Notes under the pieces: generated by a model | The model's database searches: none | Seen by the model: the letters and a program-made list of their open reading frames with translations, nothing else | What the model was told of the DNA's origin: nothing | Made by a program: the position numbers and the translations under genes | NCBI RefSeq assembly: GCF_052065695.1 | Contig: NZ_JBQHTM010000013.1 | Location: 3,571 to 67,570, forward strand | Direction: 5' to 3' | Length of the DNA stretch: 64,000 bases | DNA from: Intestinimonas sp052065695 | Lineage (GTDB): Bacteria; Bacillota; Clostridia; Oscillospirales; Oscillospiraceae | In this document: positions 25,203-34,420 of the stretch, in pieces | Numbering within the stretch: the first letter of the stretch is position 1 | How the letters are laid out: every line of letters starts with the position of its first letter

Positions 25203-28200
25203 TTATTTGATATTCAGTTCCTTTTCCACATCGTTGAGGTTGATGGTCAGCAGACGGCTGACTCCTTGTTCCTGCATGGTGACACCGTAGAGGACGTCGG
25301 CCTCCTCCATGGTGCCCCGGCGGTGGGTGATGACAATAAACTGGGTCTTGGTGCTCATGCCCCGGAGGTACCGGGCGAACCGGGTGACATTGACGTCGTC
25401 CAGGGCGGCCTCGATCTCGTCCATGACGCAGAAGGGGGTGGGCCGCACCTTCAGGATGGCGAAGTAGAGGGCGATGGCCACGAAGGCCTTCTCGCCGCCA
25501 GAGAGGAGGGAAAGGACTTTCAGGGCCTTGCCCGGGGGCTGGACCTTGATCTCGATGCCGCAGCCCAGGATGTCCTCCGGGTCGTCCAGCTCCAGGGTGG
25601 CCATGCCGCCGCCGAAGAGCTCGGTAAAAGTCTCCCCAAAAGCGGAGTTGATGACACCGAATCGCTGGGAGAAAATGGACTTCATTTCCCCGGTGATCTC
25701 GGCGATGACCTTCTCCAGCTCCTCCTTGGACCGGCGCACGTCGTCCCGCTGGTCGGTGAGGTAAGTATAGCGCTGGTTGACCCGGTCGAACTCCTCGATG
25801 GCGTCCAGGTTGATGTTGCCCAGGCCGGAGATGCTCCGCTTGAGCTCTCCCACCCGCTTCTGGGCCCTGGGCACGCTCTCCAGCTCCTGGCGCTGGGCCC
25901 GGGCCGCCTCGTGGGAGAGCTCGTAGGTCTCCCAGAGCTTGTCCAGGATCTGCTTCTCCTCCATGGAGGCGGTCACCTTTTTCTGCTCCAGCACCGAGAC
26001 CTCCCGCTCCATGTTCAGCAGCTCGCTGTTCTTGTCCCGGCTCTCCTTGTCGGCTCGGTTCCGCTCTGCCTCCAGGGCCAGACGCTCCTGGTTGAGCCTC
26101 CCGATCTCGGCCTGCCGTCCCTCGTTCTCCACCCGGATGGCCTGGAGCTTCTCCTCCTGGGTCCGGATCTTTCTATTGAGGTCGTCATTTTTGATCTCCA
26201 GCTCCCGGAGCATATTTTCCCGCTGCTCCTTGTCGCCGGTGATGTCCCGGCGCAGGTCCTCCAGCTCAGTGAGGGCCTGCTCGGTAGCGGCCCGCTCGGC
26301 CTCCAGGGCAGCCGTCTCCTGGCTGAGCTGGGCAATCCTGGCACTCACTGCCTCCATCCGGGCCCTGATCTCCGCCTGGCCCGCAGCCTTGCCCTCGGCC
26401 TCCAGCCGCAGGGCGGCGGCGGCACCCTCCAATGCCTCGATCCGAGCTCTGGCGTTGGCGGTGTCCGCCTCGGTCTGACGGGAACGGCCTTCGATCTCGG
26501 TGAGCTCCTCCCGCAGGCTCCCCCGCTGGCCCTCCAGGTCGGCGCAGGTCTTCTCCTGGGCGGCGCTCCGCTCCTCCAGCTGAAGAATCCTGTCCTCCAG
26601 CTCACGGCATTGGGATTGGGCGGTCTCCAGCTCGTAGATGGCCACGGCGGACTCCCGCCGGGCCTCCTCCAGGGCCTTGGCCGCCTGGTCCAGCTGGGCC
26701 CGCACCCCGTCCACCTGGGCGTTCAGGCGCTCCAGCTCGTTGGCCCGGCTGAGGATGCCCGCCGAGCGAGAGGCCGAGCCGCCCGTCATGGAGCCGCCGG
26801 GGTTGAGGACCTGGCCGTCCAGGGTGACGATCTTAAAGCGGTAGCGGTATTTCCGGGCCATGGCGATGGCGGCGTCCATGTCCTCGGCCACCACCACCCG
26901 GCCCAGCAAATTGGAAAAGATATTCTTATATCTGGGGTCGAACTCCACCAGCCGGTCCCCCATGCCCACGAAGCCGGGCTCGTGCTCCACGGCGGTGTCC
27001 CGAAACTCGGAGGGACGGATGGCGCTCAGAGGGAGGAAGGTACACCGGCCGCCATCCCGTCGCTTCAGGAAGCCGATGGCCGCCTTGCCGTCCTCCTCGC
27101 TGTCCACCACGATGTTCTGCATAGCGCCCCCCAGGGCAATCTCCACCGCCACTGTGTAGGGGTCGGGCACGTGGACCAGTCCGGCCACTGGGCCGTGGAT
27201 GTGGCGGAGGTTCCCCCGCTGGGCCTCCCCCATCACCAGCTTCACCGCCTTGGAGTAGCCCTCGTAGAGCTTCTCCATCTCGGAGAGCATATGGACCCGG
27301 GAGGTGAGGGCGTGCTCGTCCATCTGGAGTTTTCGGTGGGTCTCCTGGGCGGTCTCCACCTTCCGCTTCCGGGACTCGGCACGCATGGTATAGCCGCTGA
27401 TGACGTTGCCCAGGGCCTCCCGGTCCTCTTTGGCCTTTTTGAGGTCGGCGGCGATCTCTCCGGCCACCTTGTGGGCGGCGGAGAGCTTCTCCTCCCCGGC
27501 AGACAGCTCCTGCCGGACGGCCTCGTCCCGGTCCAGCAGCTCCTGGGCGGCGGCGGCCAGGGCGGAGAGGAGGGCCTTGGCCTCGGCGGCGGAGGCGTTC
27601 TCCACGGTCTCCTTCTCCCGCAGGGCCTCCAGCTCGCTCTCCAGGGTGCCGGCACTGCGGCGCTCGTCCTGGTCGGCCTGCCGGGCGGCGGAGAGCTCCT
27701 CCTCCAGCCCGGTCCGGCGGGCGGCGATCTCCTCCAGGCGGGTGCGACGCTGGTCGATCTGCTCCGAAATGGACCCGGCCCGGCCCTCCTGCTGGTCCAG
27801 CTCCCGCCTGACCCGGTCGGCGTTTTCCAGGTTGCTCTGGATCTGGGCCCGGAGCACCGCCACCGCCCGCTCGCACTCGTTGGCGTCGGCCTGGCGCTGC
27901 TGGATCTGGAACCGGACGCCCTCGGCCTCCATATCCTTCTCCCGCATTTTGGCGGCGTAGTCCTCGGCGGCGGCGTAGAGCTGCTCCACCAGGACCTTGG
28001 CCTCCTCCTTCTGACGGACGGCGTTCTCATAGTCGGAGAGGAGCTTTCGGCTGTTTGCCCGCACCTTGTCCAGCTGGTCCATCCAAAGGGAGATCTCCAG
28101 CCCCCGGAGCTCGTCCCGGAGGACCAGGAATTTTTTGGCCTTCTCCGCCTGGGCCCGCAGGGGCTCCACCTGGAGCTCCAGCTCGTCGATCTTGTCGTTG

Positions 28201-28778
28201 ACCCGGACCAGGTTATCCTGGGTGCGCTCCAGCTTCCGCTCCGCCTCCTCCTTCCGGTGGCGGTAGCGGGAGATGCCGGCGGCCTCCTCAAAGACCTCCC
28301 GGCGGTCGGTGCTCTTGACGGACAATATCTCGTCGATCTTGCCCTGGCTGATGATGGAGTAGCCCTCCCGACCCAGGCCGGTGTCCATGAAGAGCTCGTT
28401 TACGTCCCGGAGGCGCACGGTGTGGCGGTTGATGAAGTACTCGCTCTCCCCCGAGCGGTAATACCGCCGGGTGACCATGATCTCGCTCTCCTCCCGGTCA
28501 AAGAGGTGACCGGTGTTGTCCAGCACCAGGGAGACTTCGGCAAACCCCAGCTGCTTGCGCTTGGCGGTGCCGCCGAAGATGACGTCCTCCATCTTGCCGC
28601 CCCGGAGGGCACGGGTGGACTGCTCCCCCATGACCCAGCGGATGGCGTCGGAGATATTGGATTTGCCGCTGCCGTTGGGACCCACGATGGCTGTGACATC
28701 GTGGTCAAAGGTCAGAACCGTCTTGTCCGGGAACGATTTGAAGCCCTGGATCTCCAGCGCCTTGAGGTACAAAGGCAC
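25203..28778 (-). CDS. smc: Chromosome segregation ATPase SMC
   Basis: A full-length 1191-residue SMC protein that forms DNA-entrapping rings with ScpA/ScpB. The N-terminal head has GPNGSGKSN (about residues 32-40). Two long coiled coils flank a hinge at about residues 500-670 (GPVAGLVHVPDPYTVAVEIALG, then DAAIAMARKYRYRFKIVTLDG). The C-terminal head has signature LLSGGEKAFVAIAL and Walker B FCVMDEIEAALDD. The GGGAG upstream of ATG 28778 is well placed. rnc, the usual upstream partner, is absent here; a CoA-transferase terminator lies upstream instead. Confidence 0.97.
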   Translation of the reverse strand: MPLYLKALEIQGFKSFPDKTVLTFDHDVTAIVGPNGSGKSNISDAIRWVMGEQSTRALRGGKMEDVIFGGTAKRKQLGFAEVSLVLDNTGHLFDREESEIMVTRRYYRSGESEYFINRHTVRLRDVNELFMDTGLGREGYSIISQGKIDEILSVKSTDRREVFEEAAGISRYRHRKEEAERKLERTQDNLVRVNDKIDELELQVEPLRAQAEKAKKFLVLRDELRGLEISLWMDQLDKVRANSRKLLSDYENAVRQKEEAKVLVEQLYAAAEDYAAKMREKDMEAEGVRFQIQQRQADANECERAVAVLRAQIQSNLENADRVRRELDQQEGRAGSISEQIDQRRTRLEEIAARRTGLEEELSAARQADQDERRSAGTLESELEALREKETVENASAAEAKALLSALAAAAQELLDRDEAVRQELSAGEEKLSAAHKVAGEIAADLKKAKEDREALGNVISGYTMRAESRKRKVETAQETHRKLQMDEHALTSRVHMLSEMEKLYEGYSKAVKLVMGEAQRGNLRHIHGPVAGLVHVPDPYTVAVEIALGGAMQNIVVDSEEDGKAAIGFLKRRDGGRCTFLPLSAIRPSEFRDTAVEHEPGFVGMGDRLVEFDPRYKNIFSNLLGRVVVAEDMDAAIAMARKYRYRFKIVTLDGQVLNPGGSMTGGSASRSAGILSRANELERLNAQVDGVRAQLDQAAKALEEARRESAVAIYELETAQSQCRELEDRILQLEERSAAQEKTCADLEGQRGSLREELTEIEGRSRQTEADTANARARIEALEGAAAALRLEAEGKAAGQAEIRARMEAVSARIAQLSQETAALEAERAATEQALTELEDLRRDITGDKEQRENMLRELEIKNDDLNRKIRTQEEKLQAIRVENEGRQAEIGRLNQERLALEAERNRADKESRDKNSELLNMEREVSVLEQKKVTASMEEKQILDKLWETYELSHEAARAQRQELESVPRAQKRVGELKRSISGLGNINLDAIEEFDRVNQRYTYLTDQRDDVRRSKEELEKVIAEITGEMKSIFSQRFGVINSAFGETFTELFGGGMATLELDDPEDILGCGIEIKVQPPGKALKVLSLLSGGEKAFVAIALYFAILKVRPTPFCVMDEIEAALDDVNVTRFARYLRGMSTKTQFIVITHRRGTMEEADVLYGVTMQEQGVSRLLTINLNDVEKELNIK

Positions 28779-28811
28779 ACACTCCCTATCCTACCATGTT
28801 GTGAATAAGAT

Positions 28812-28840
28812 ATTATATCAAGTTCCCAGCCGCTTTGCAA
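28812..28840 (-). promoter_or_regulatory. Promoter of the smc-rsfS block
   Basis: TTGCAA (28835-28840), 17 bases, TATAAT (28812-28817) with extended -10 TGA, on the minus strand 34 bases before the smc ATG. Confidence 0.75.
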
Positions 28841-28865
28841 CGCTCCCCGCAGCACAAATGGGGCG

Positions 28866-28909
28866 AAAAAATGCCGTACGGCCCGCTGTTTCAGCGGGCC
28901 GTACGGCAT
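28866..28909 (-). terminator. Terminator of the 2-hydroxyacyl-CoA dehydratase operon
   Basis: A perfect 18-base stem (28871-28888 with 28892-28909) with a three-base loop, followed by six T on the minus strand. It isolates the operon from smc. Confidence 0.9.
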
Positions 28910-28994
28910 GAACTGAGATAGATAGAGAGGGAGAGACCCTCAAGTCGAGGGCTGGATTCAAAGAAAAAAACGTTCAAAGACTCCTGACGGCGAC

Positions 28995-30560
28995 TCAGAC
29001 ACTGCCCAGACCCATGGGAGCTTCCTGGAAGATCCGGTGGTCCATCAGCGGAACCGCGCCGTCCTTGTATTCAATGATCGGCACGAACTCCATCTGGTCC
29101 AAAATATCCCGCTGGAGGTCGATGCCGGGGGCAATTTCTGTCAGGTGAAGGCCGTCAGGCTCCAGGTGGAAGACGCAACGTTCCGTGATATAGGTCACCT
29201 GCTGGCCGTTCTGCACCGCCATATCGCCGCTGAAGGTCACCTGCTCCACCTGCCGGAGGAACTTTTTGCTCCGTCCCTCCCGGTCGATGTGGACGGTCCC
29301 GTCCTGGATACGGACCTTCAGCCCGTCGGCGGTGAAGGTCCCGCAGAAGAAGACCTTCCTGGTGTTCTGACTGATATCGATAAAGCCGCCGCAGCCGGCG
29401 ATCTTGGGTCCGAAGCGGCTGACGTTGATGTTGCCGTGCTGGTCACACTGGGCCAGTCCCAGATAGGCCTGATCCAATCCGCCGCCGTCATAGAAGTCGA
29501 ACTGATAGCCCTGGTCCAGGATGGCGTCGGCGTTGGCGGAGGCGCCGAACCGGGGACCGCCCTGGGGGATGCCGCCCACAGGGCCGCCCTCTACCGTCAG
29601 GGTCATCCGGTCGCCGACCCCCTCCTCCGCGGCCACGGAGGCCACGTATTCCGGCGCCCCCACGCCCAGGTTCACCGTGATATCCGGCCGCAGCTCCAGG
29701 GCACCCCGGCGGCCGATGATTTTCTTGGCGCTCAGGGGCAGCGGCGCCGCTTCCGCATCCGGCGCCCGGAGCGCCCCGGCGAGGACAGGGTCGTACCGGC
29801 AGCCGATGGACTGCGCGTGGTCCTCCGGCCCGGCCACCACCACATAGTCCACATAGATGCCGGGGACCTTGACCAGTCTGGGGTCCAGACTGCCCGCCCG
29901 GACCACCTCCTCCACCTGGACCACCACCACGCCGCCGCTGTTTTTCACGGCCTGGGCCACCGAGGTGGCCTCCAGGGTGGCCACCTCCTTCTCCAGGGTC
30001 ACATTGCCGCGCTCATCGGCGTAGGTCCCCCGCAGGAAGGCCACGTGAATGGGGAAGGCGGGATAGAAGAGGTAGTCCTTCCCCTTGATGGTGATGCGCT
30101 CCACCAGGTCCTCCGTGGTGATGCTGTTGACCTTTCCGCCGCCGTTTTGGGGATCGATGAAGGTCCCCAGGCCCACCGGCGTGATGGTGCCCGGCTTGTG
30201 GGCGGCGATGTCCCGGAAGAGATGGCACAGGGCTCCCTGGGAGAGGTTATAGGCCTCAATCTCATTGCGCAGCGCCATCTCGCCCAGGGCGGGCACGGTG
30301 GCCCAGTGGCCGGCGATGAAGCGTTTGAGCAAGCCCTTATGGGCATAGTGCTCCCCGCCGCTGCCGTCCTTGTTGCCCTGGGAGCCGGCGTAGACATAGG
30401 TGAGGTCCCTGGGGTGGCCTGTCTCCAGGAAGCGGCGCTCCACTGCCTTGTTCAGCGCCTCCGGGATGCAGCTGGCCACAAAGCCGCTGGTGGTGAAGGT
30501 ATCCCCATCCTTGAGGAGGCCGGCCGCCGCCGCCGGGGAGATGATCTTGACCTTGCCCAT
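28995..30560 (-). CDS. Acyl-CoA:carboxylate CoA-transferase (propionate CoA-transferase type)
   Basis: A 521-residue class-I CoA-transferase with alpha and beta halves fused, like Clostridium propionicum Pct. The catalytic glutamate is the Glu of NLGVGAPEYVAS (about residue 322). The N-terminal half has the glycine-rich CoA loop GLGTFIDPQNGGGKVN. The reaction is transfer of CoA from an acyl-CoA (acetyl-CoA or the pathway product) to a carboxylic acid, here presumably activating a 2-hydroxy acid for the dehydratase encoded upstream. It lies 12 bases after the beta subunit gene and ends the operon. Substrate not predictable. Confidence 0.9.
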   Translation of the reverse strand: MGKVKIISPAAAAGLLKDGDTFTTSGFVASCIPEALNKAVERRFLETGHPRDLTYVYAGSQGNKDGSGGEHYAHKGLLKRFIAGHWATVPALGEMALRNEIEAYNLSQGALCHLFRDIAAHKPGTITPVGLGTFIDPQNGGGKVNSITTEDLVERITIKGKDYLFYPAFPIHVAFLRGTYADERGNVTLEKEVATLEATSVAQAVKNSGGVVVVQVEEVVRAGSLDPRLVKVPGIYVDYVVVAGPEDHAQSIGCRYDPVLAGALRAPDAEAAPLPLSAKKIIGRRGALELRPDITVNLGVGAPEYVASVAAEEGVGDRMTLTVEGGPVGGIPQGGPRFGASANADAILDQGYQFDFYDGGGLDQAYLGLAQCDQHGNINVSRFGPKIAGCGGFIDISQNTRKVFFCGTFTADGLKVRIQDGTVHIDREGRSKKFLRQVEQVTFSGDMAVQNGQQVTYITERCVFHLEPDGLHLTEIAPGIDLQRDILDQMEFVPIIEYKDGAVPLMDHRIFQEAPMGLGSV

Positions 30561-30572
30561 GCTCCTGCCCCC

Positions 30573-31697
30573 TTACAGGGTCTCCACCAGGCTCTGGAGC
30601 CGGGTGTGGAGCTGTTCAAAGGATGTGGACTCCTGGTCCACCTCGATCATGAGGCTGCGGACCCCCTGGGCCTCAAACTGCTTGTAGTAGATGGGGTAGT
30701 CCCACTCCTCTGGGTCACAGAATTTCATCATGGCCACCACAACGGCGTCGGCGCCGGTCTTGCGGACCATATCCAAGAGCATGGGCCCCCGCTGCTTTTG
30801 GGTGTCGGTGGCCACAGAACAGCCGTACATCTTCTGCCATACCTTGGCCAGGCGGTAGAGGGGTGCCTCGTCGCCGTCGGGCACATCCACCCGGATCTGA
30901 CGGGACTCCTGGGCCAGGTCGTCGGCCACGATGGCCAGACCCAGCCGGTCAAAGAGCTCCAGCAGGCCGTTGGGCTCCAGCAGGATGCCGGTAACCACCA
31001 CCTTTTTGCCGGTCCAGGGCTGGGGCTCTGACGCCCGGACGGCCTCCATCAGTGCCCGCACCAGGGCGGTATGGCGGGACTTCTCCATGAAGAGCCGGGC
31101 CTTAAAGACGGCGTGGCGGTCCACGGCGGAGATGACCTGGGGATACTGGGCGGCCAGGGCGGAGAACTCCCGCATGACGGCCCGGTTCTCATTGTAGATC
31201 TGAATGGAGCGCTCCAGGGCGGCGTTGGTGATCTTCACCCCGGTGATGTCCTCCAGCTTCTCCTTCAAAATGGCATACTCCCGCTCCAGGAAGCGGTTGG
31301 CCGCCTCCAGACCCCGGTTCTGGGGGTGGGTGAAAACCAGCACGGGAGAGGTCCCCTTCCACTTCTGGGACATGCACTTGAGGGTATCGCAGGGGACGGA
31401 GAAGACCACGGCGGCCAGGTCGTCATAGGCCCCCTCGCACTCCAGCTCCATGACCTGCTGCATAACGGAGCAGGCAAAGGGGGGCAGATAGGTCCGGGCC
31501 TTGGTCACGGGGCGGCTGCCGCCCCAGAGGCCCACAGGGAGGAAGCCGGTGGCGTGTACCAGCTCCTCGGGGGCGTAGATGGGCATCATGCCGATGGCGC
31601 CTTTTCCCGTCTCGGCCAGGTGGTCAGCCATGGCCTTTTTGGGATCGCCGGCGATGGCTCTGAACTGCTCCAGCAGGGCTTTGATGTTCTCTTCCAT
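30573..31697 (-). CDS. 2-hydroxyacyl-CoA dehydratase, beta-type subunit (HgdB/FldC family)
   Basis: A 374-residue subunit of the oxygen-sensitive dehydratase that removes water from a 2-hydroxyacyl-CoA through a ketyl radical. Candidate [4Fe-4S] cysteines lie in LPPFACSVMQQVME, FSVPCDTLKCMS and MMKFCDPEEW. The motif EELVHATGFLPVGLWG near residue 30 is typical of the family. It follows the alpha gene by 16 bases. Known relatives act on lactoyl-, phenyllactoyl-, 2-hydroxyisocaproyl- and 2-hydroxyglutaryl-CoA; sequence alone does not choose among them. Confidence 0.9.
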   Translation of the reverse strand: MEENIKALLEQFRAIAGDPKKAMADHLAETGKGAIGMMPIYAPEELVHATGFLPVGLWGGSRPVTKARTYLPPFACSVMQQVMELECEGAYDDLAAVVFSVPCDTLKCMSQKWKGTSPVLVFTHPQNRGLEAANRFLEREYAILKEKLEDITGVKITNAALERSIQIYNENRAVMREFSALAAQYPQVISAVDRHAVFKARLFMEKSRHTALVRALMEAVRASEPQPWTGKKVVVTGILLEPNGLLELFDRLGLAIVADDLAQESRQIRVDVPDGDEAPLYRLAKVWQKMYGCSVATDTQKQRGPMLLDMVRKTGADAVVVAMMKFCDPEEWDYPIYYKQFEAQGVRSLMIEVDQESTSFEQLHTRLQSLVETL

Positions 31698-31713
31698 GAC
31701 TACCGCTCCTTCC

Positions 31714-32991
31714 TCATGCCTGGCCGCCGTCGGCAGCCTGCTCCATCATCTCGCCCAGAGCCTGAACCCGGGTATCGTACTGGGCGGGAGCAAAGTTCCG
31801 GGGATCGGTCTGATCGCCGTCAAAGCTTACGTAGGGCAGACCGTTCTTCTCCTGGATGCGCTCAGCGGTCTCCACGTTCAAAAAGCTCATGAGCTTACAG
31901 CTGCGGTTGAGGTGGTAGAGGACGCCGTCGCACTGGCCCTCCTCCATGATCCGCCGCAGGACGGCCACCTTGTTGTCCAGGCAGGTGTTGATATAGGTAC
32001 GGGTATAGGCCTCGGCCATGGAATGGAGGGACTCGTCCTCGGCATCATAGCTCAGGTCCCACATGTTGGGGTAGGCTGAACCGGTCATGATGGTACCCTG
32101 GTTCTTCAGAGTCTTGAAGGTGTGCCCCAGATAGGGCCACACAGCGATGCCCTCCCAGGCAATGCGGTTCTGCTCAGCGCCCTTGAAGGCGGACTCTCCC
32201 TTCTTATACTTCTCCTCCAGCTCGTCGGCGAACTTCTTGAAGGTGATCTCGGCGTAGTCCCGGCTGCGGGCGCACACCACCAGAGCCATATAGTTGAAGA
32301 GATCGAAGCCGTTGAGGGGGGAGGGTTTATAGCGGCTCATGGAGGCAATGCGGTTCCACTGGGCGATGGAGCGCTGGGTCTGACGGCGTACCTGGTGGAA
32401 CTTCTCATAGTCGAAGGGCCGGCCACAGATAACCTCCAGCTGGGAGATGGCGTTGCGGAACTCGTCGGCGATGTACTCCTTGGCGTGCTCGGACACGGGC
32501 ATGGTGTGGTTGAAGGGCACGTCGATGACGATGCAGGGGATGTTCAGCTCGGCGGCCAGGTTCTCATACCACTTGAGAAGGGTGTTACAGATGTTGTTGC
32601 AGGTGATGACCAGGTCGGGGAGGGGGACCCGGGCGGCGGGGGAGTTGGCCAGGGCCTCAGGGGTCTTGCCCGTCATGGCCTCCTCCTTCAGCAGCTCCAT
32701 ATAGCCCATGTTCACCCGGCCATAAGAGCAGCAGTCCACGGAGTAGCCCATGCGGTCGGCCACCTCCAGCATATCCATGGCCCCCTTGCGGGCGCCAATG
32801 CCGGCGGCGTGGGTCTCGGGGTAGACCATGGCGATATCCATGGCCACGCACATCTCCGGCGGTGCCACCGAGGCCGACCAGCACACCAGCTTGCCGTCGG
32901 CCTTGGCCTGGCGGGCCTCTTCATCCAGTTTGGCCTGGTAATAGGCCAGAAGCTCTTTCGCCGTCATCTCTTGGGTGGATTTCTCACTCAT
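31714..32991 (-). CDS. 2-hydroxyacyl-CoA dehydratase, alpha-type subunit (HgdA/FldB family)
   Basis: A 425-residue partner of the beta subunit. It has the paired segments LVCWSASVAPPEMCVAMDI and SVDCCSYGRVNMGYM, VITCNNICNTLLKWYE, and LYHLNRSCKLMSFLNVET, which hold the conserved cysteines of the second cluster. VDCCSY in place of the more common GLPFDLCS-type loop is worth noting. Its ATG overlaps the stop of the activator gene (ATGA). Together the two subunits would form the cytosolic heterodimer that receives an electron from the activator. Confidence 0.9.
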   Translation of the reverse strand: MSEKSTQEMTAKELLAYYQAKLDEEARQAKADGKLVCWSASVAPPEMCVAMDIAMVYPETHAAGIGARKGAMDMLEVADRMGYSVDCCSYGRVNMGYMELLKEEAMTGKTPEALANSPAARVPLPDLVITCNNICNTLLKWYENLAAELNIPCIVIDVPFNHTMPVSEHAKEYIADEFRNAISQLEVICGRPFDYEKFHQVRRQTQRSIAQWNRIASMSRYKPSPLNGFDLFNYMALVVCARSRDYAEITFKKFADELEEKYKKGESAFKGAEQNRIAWEGIAVWPYLGHTFKTLKNQGTIMTGSAYPNMWDLSYDAEDESLHSMAEAYTRTYINTCLDNKVAVLRRIMEEGQCDGVLYHLNRSCKLMSFLNVETAERIQEKNGLPYVSFDGDQTDPRNFAPAQYDTRVQALGEMMEQAADGGQA

Positions 32992-33779
32992 GCGGAACGC
33001 TCCTTTCGCATCATTTCCTCATAGGCCAGCAGGGCGGCGCCCAGCGCGCCGGTGAGCTGCGGGTTTTGGGCCACCACCAGGGGCGCCCCCAGTTCCTTCT
33101 CAATGGCGTCAGCCACGCCGCCGTTCTTGGCGGCGCCGCCGCACAGGACCACCTCCCGCCGGACCCCCACGCGCTGGGCCAGGGCGCAGGCCTTGGCCGC
33201 CACGCTGAAATGGACGCCGGCAATGATGTCCTCCTTGGCCGTCCCCCGGGAGAGGAGGGAGATGACCTCGGACTCGGCAAAGACCGTACAGGTGCTGCTC
33301 ACCTGGGCGGGATTTTTAGAGCGAAAGTGGTACTCCGCCATCTCCTCCAGGGGCACCTCCAGCACCCGGGCCATGACCTCCAGAAACCGGCCGGTACCGG
33401 CGGCGCACTTGTCGTTCATATAGAACTGGCGGATACCGCCCCGGTTGTCCAGGGCGATGGCCTTCACGTCCTGTCCGCCGATGTCGATGATGGTGCGGAC
33501 AGAGGGGTCCTGGAAAAAGACCCCCTTGGCGTGACAGGTGATCTCGCTCATTTGCTTGTCGGCCATCGGCAGGGCCGTGCGGCCGTAGCCGGTAGCCAGG
33601 ATGAAGGCCATATCCTTTAGATCAAGCCCGCTCGTGGCGGCGATCTCCTCCAGCACCCGTCCGGGACCGCTGCTGCCGGTGCCCGCCTGGACGGCCAGCC
33701 CCGCCACCACCTCTTTGCCATCCCGGAGGATGACCGCCTTGGAGGAGGCGGAGCCCACGTCGATGCCCATGGTATACAT
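32988..33779 (-). CDS. 2-hydroxyacyl-CoA dehydratase activator ATPase (HgdC/FldI family)
   Basis: A 263-residue BadF/BadG-type ASKHA ATPase. Two subunits share one [4Fe-4S] cluster and drive an electron into the dehydratase using ATP. The phosphate loop is MGIDVGSASSKAVIL, the second is IIDIGGQDVKAI, and the cluster cysteines are those of MNDKCAAGTGRF and SSTCTVFAESEV. GGAGG lies seven bases before the ATG at 33779. It overlaps the alpha subunit start by four bases. Confidence 0.93.
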   Translation of the reverse strand: MYTMGIDVGSASSKAVILRDGKEVVAGLAVQAGTGSSGPGRVLEEIAATSGLDLKDMAFILATGYGRTALPMADKQMSEITCHAKGVFFQDPSVRTIIDIGGQDVKAIALDNRGGIRQFYMNDKCAAGTGRFLEVMARVLEVPLEEMAEYHFRSKNPAQVSSTCTVFAESEVISLLSRGTAKEDIIAGVHFSVAAKACALAQRVGVRREVVLCGGAAKNGGVADAIEKELGAPLVVAQNPQLTGALGAALLAYEEMMRKERSA

Positions 33780-33792
33780 GCCGTTTCCTCCC

Positions 33793-34218
33793 TCAGTGCT
33801 GTTCGCCGCGGTCGATGGGAGCCACGGTCTGGACCAGTTCGAAGAGGACGCCCTCAGAGTACCGGGGGCGGAGGAAATTGACGATGATATCGGAGGTGCC
33901 CTCCACCGCCTCTTTCTCCAGCATCTCCAGGCCCTGGGCCTCCAGCTCCCGGCTGGCGGCCTCTACGTCCTCTACCTCGAAGGCGATGTGGGCGATGCCG
34001 CCCTTGCCGCCGTTGAAGCGGGTGAGCACCCCCTCATGGGGAATGATGAACTCAATAGGACTCTCCCGTGGGCCGTACTTGGTAAAGATCAGGTCGGCGT
34101 GATAGCTCTTCACGTAGCCTCGATAATCCACTTCCAGGCCAAAAAGCTCGATGAGATGTTCCGCCTGTTCCACAGTGGGGAGGACCACTCCCACATGGTG
34201 CATCCGCAGGGGTTTCAT
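33793..34218 (-). CDS. VOC-superfamily protein (methylmalonyl-CoA epimerase / glyoxalase-like)
   Basis: A 141-residue protein with two beta-alpha-beta-beta-beta modules. The likely metal ligands are the first His in MHHVGVV, a Glu in PIEFIIP, the His in IAHIAFEV and the Glu in VLFELVQ, the arrangement seen in methylmalonyl-CoA epimerase. It heads the dehydratase operon, 13 bases before the activator. An epimerase role fits if the dehydratase needs one stereoisomer of a 2-hydroxyacyl-CoA, which is inference. The ATG at 34218 was chosen over upstream starts that would run into the regulatory palindrome. Confidence 0.82.
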   Translation of the reverse strand: MKPLRMHHVGVVLPTVEQAEHLIELFGLEVDYRGYVKSYHADLIFTKYGPRESPIEFIIPHEGVLTRFNGGKGGIAHIAFEVEDVEAASRELEAQGLEMLEKEAVEGTSDIIVNFLRPRYSEGVLFELVQTVAPIDRGEQH

Positions 34219-34248
34219 ATGGGTCACCCTTTCTTTTGAAGTGGCATC

Positions 34249-34254
34249 AGTGTA
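34249..34254 (-). promoter_or_regulatory. Candidate extended -10 of the dehydratase operon
   Basis: TACACT on the minus strand with an upstream TGC. At the right distance (34272-34277) only a poor -35 (TGGCTT) is present. This suggests an activator-dependent promoter. Confidence 0.4.
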
Positions 34255-34321
34255 GCACGGCCTCCGGCGTGAAGCCATGAAATGCAATGGACTTTTCTGG
34301 AAATGAGTTGCATCAAACTTG

Positions 34322-34360
34322 AATCCGCCATGCAACTTGATTCAAGTTGCATGGCGGATT
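34322..34360. promoter_or_regulatory. 39-bp palindromic operator candidate between regulator and dehydratase operon
   Basis: Perfect 19-base arms (34322-34340 and 34342-34360) around a single T; the core reads CAACTTGATTCAAGTTG. The right end abuts the -35 of the regulator promoter. A further partial copy (GTTGCATC then AAACTTGA) lies just to the left. There is no T-run, so it is not a terminator. Confidence 0.7.
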
Positions 34361-34388
34361 TGAAAAGTGGTTCCACCTATGGTATACT
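34360..34388 (+). promoter_or_regulatory. Promoter of the HTH regulator gene
   Basis: TTGAAA at 34360-34365, 17 bases, TATACT at 34383-34388 with extended -10 TGG. The first base of the -35 is the last base of the palindrome, so a bound dimer would block or contact RNA polymerase. Confidence 0.7.
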
Positions 34389-34420
34389 GACCCCAACAGG
34401 GACACAGGGAGGGATCTGTT

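Noticed and set aside
25134..28808. Long plus-strand open frame opposite smc
   Set aside because: Same codon-bias artefact; no start signal and no recognisable domain, while the minus strand encodes a full-length SMC.
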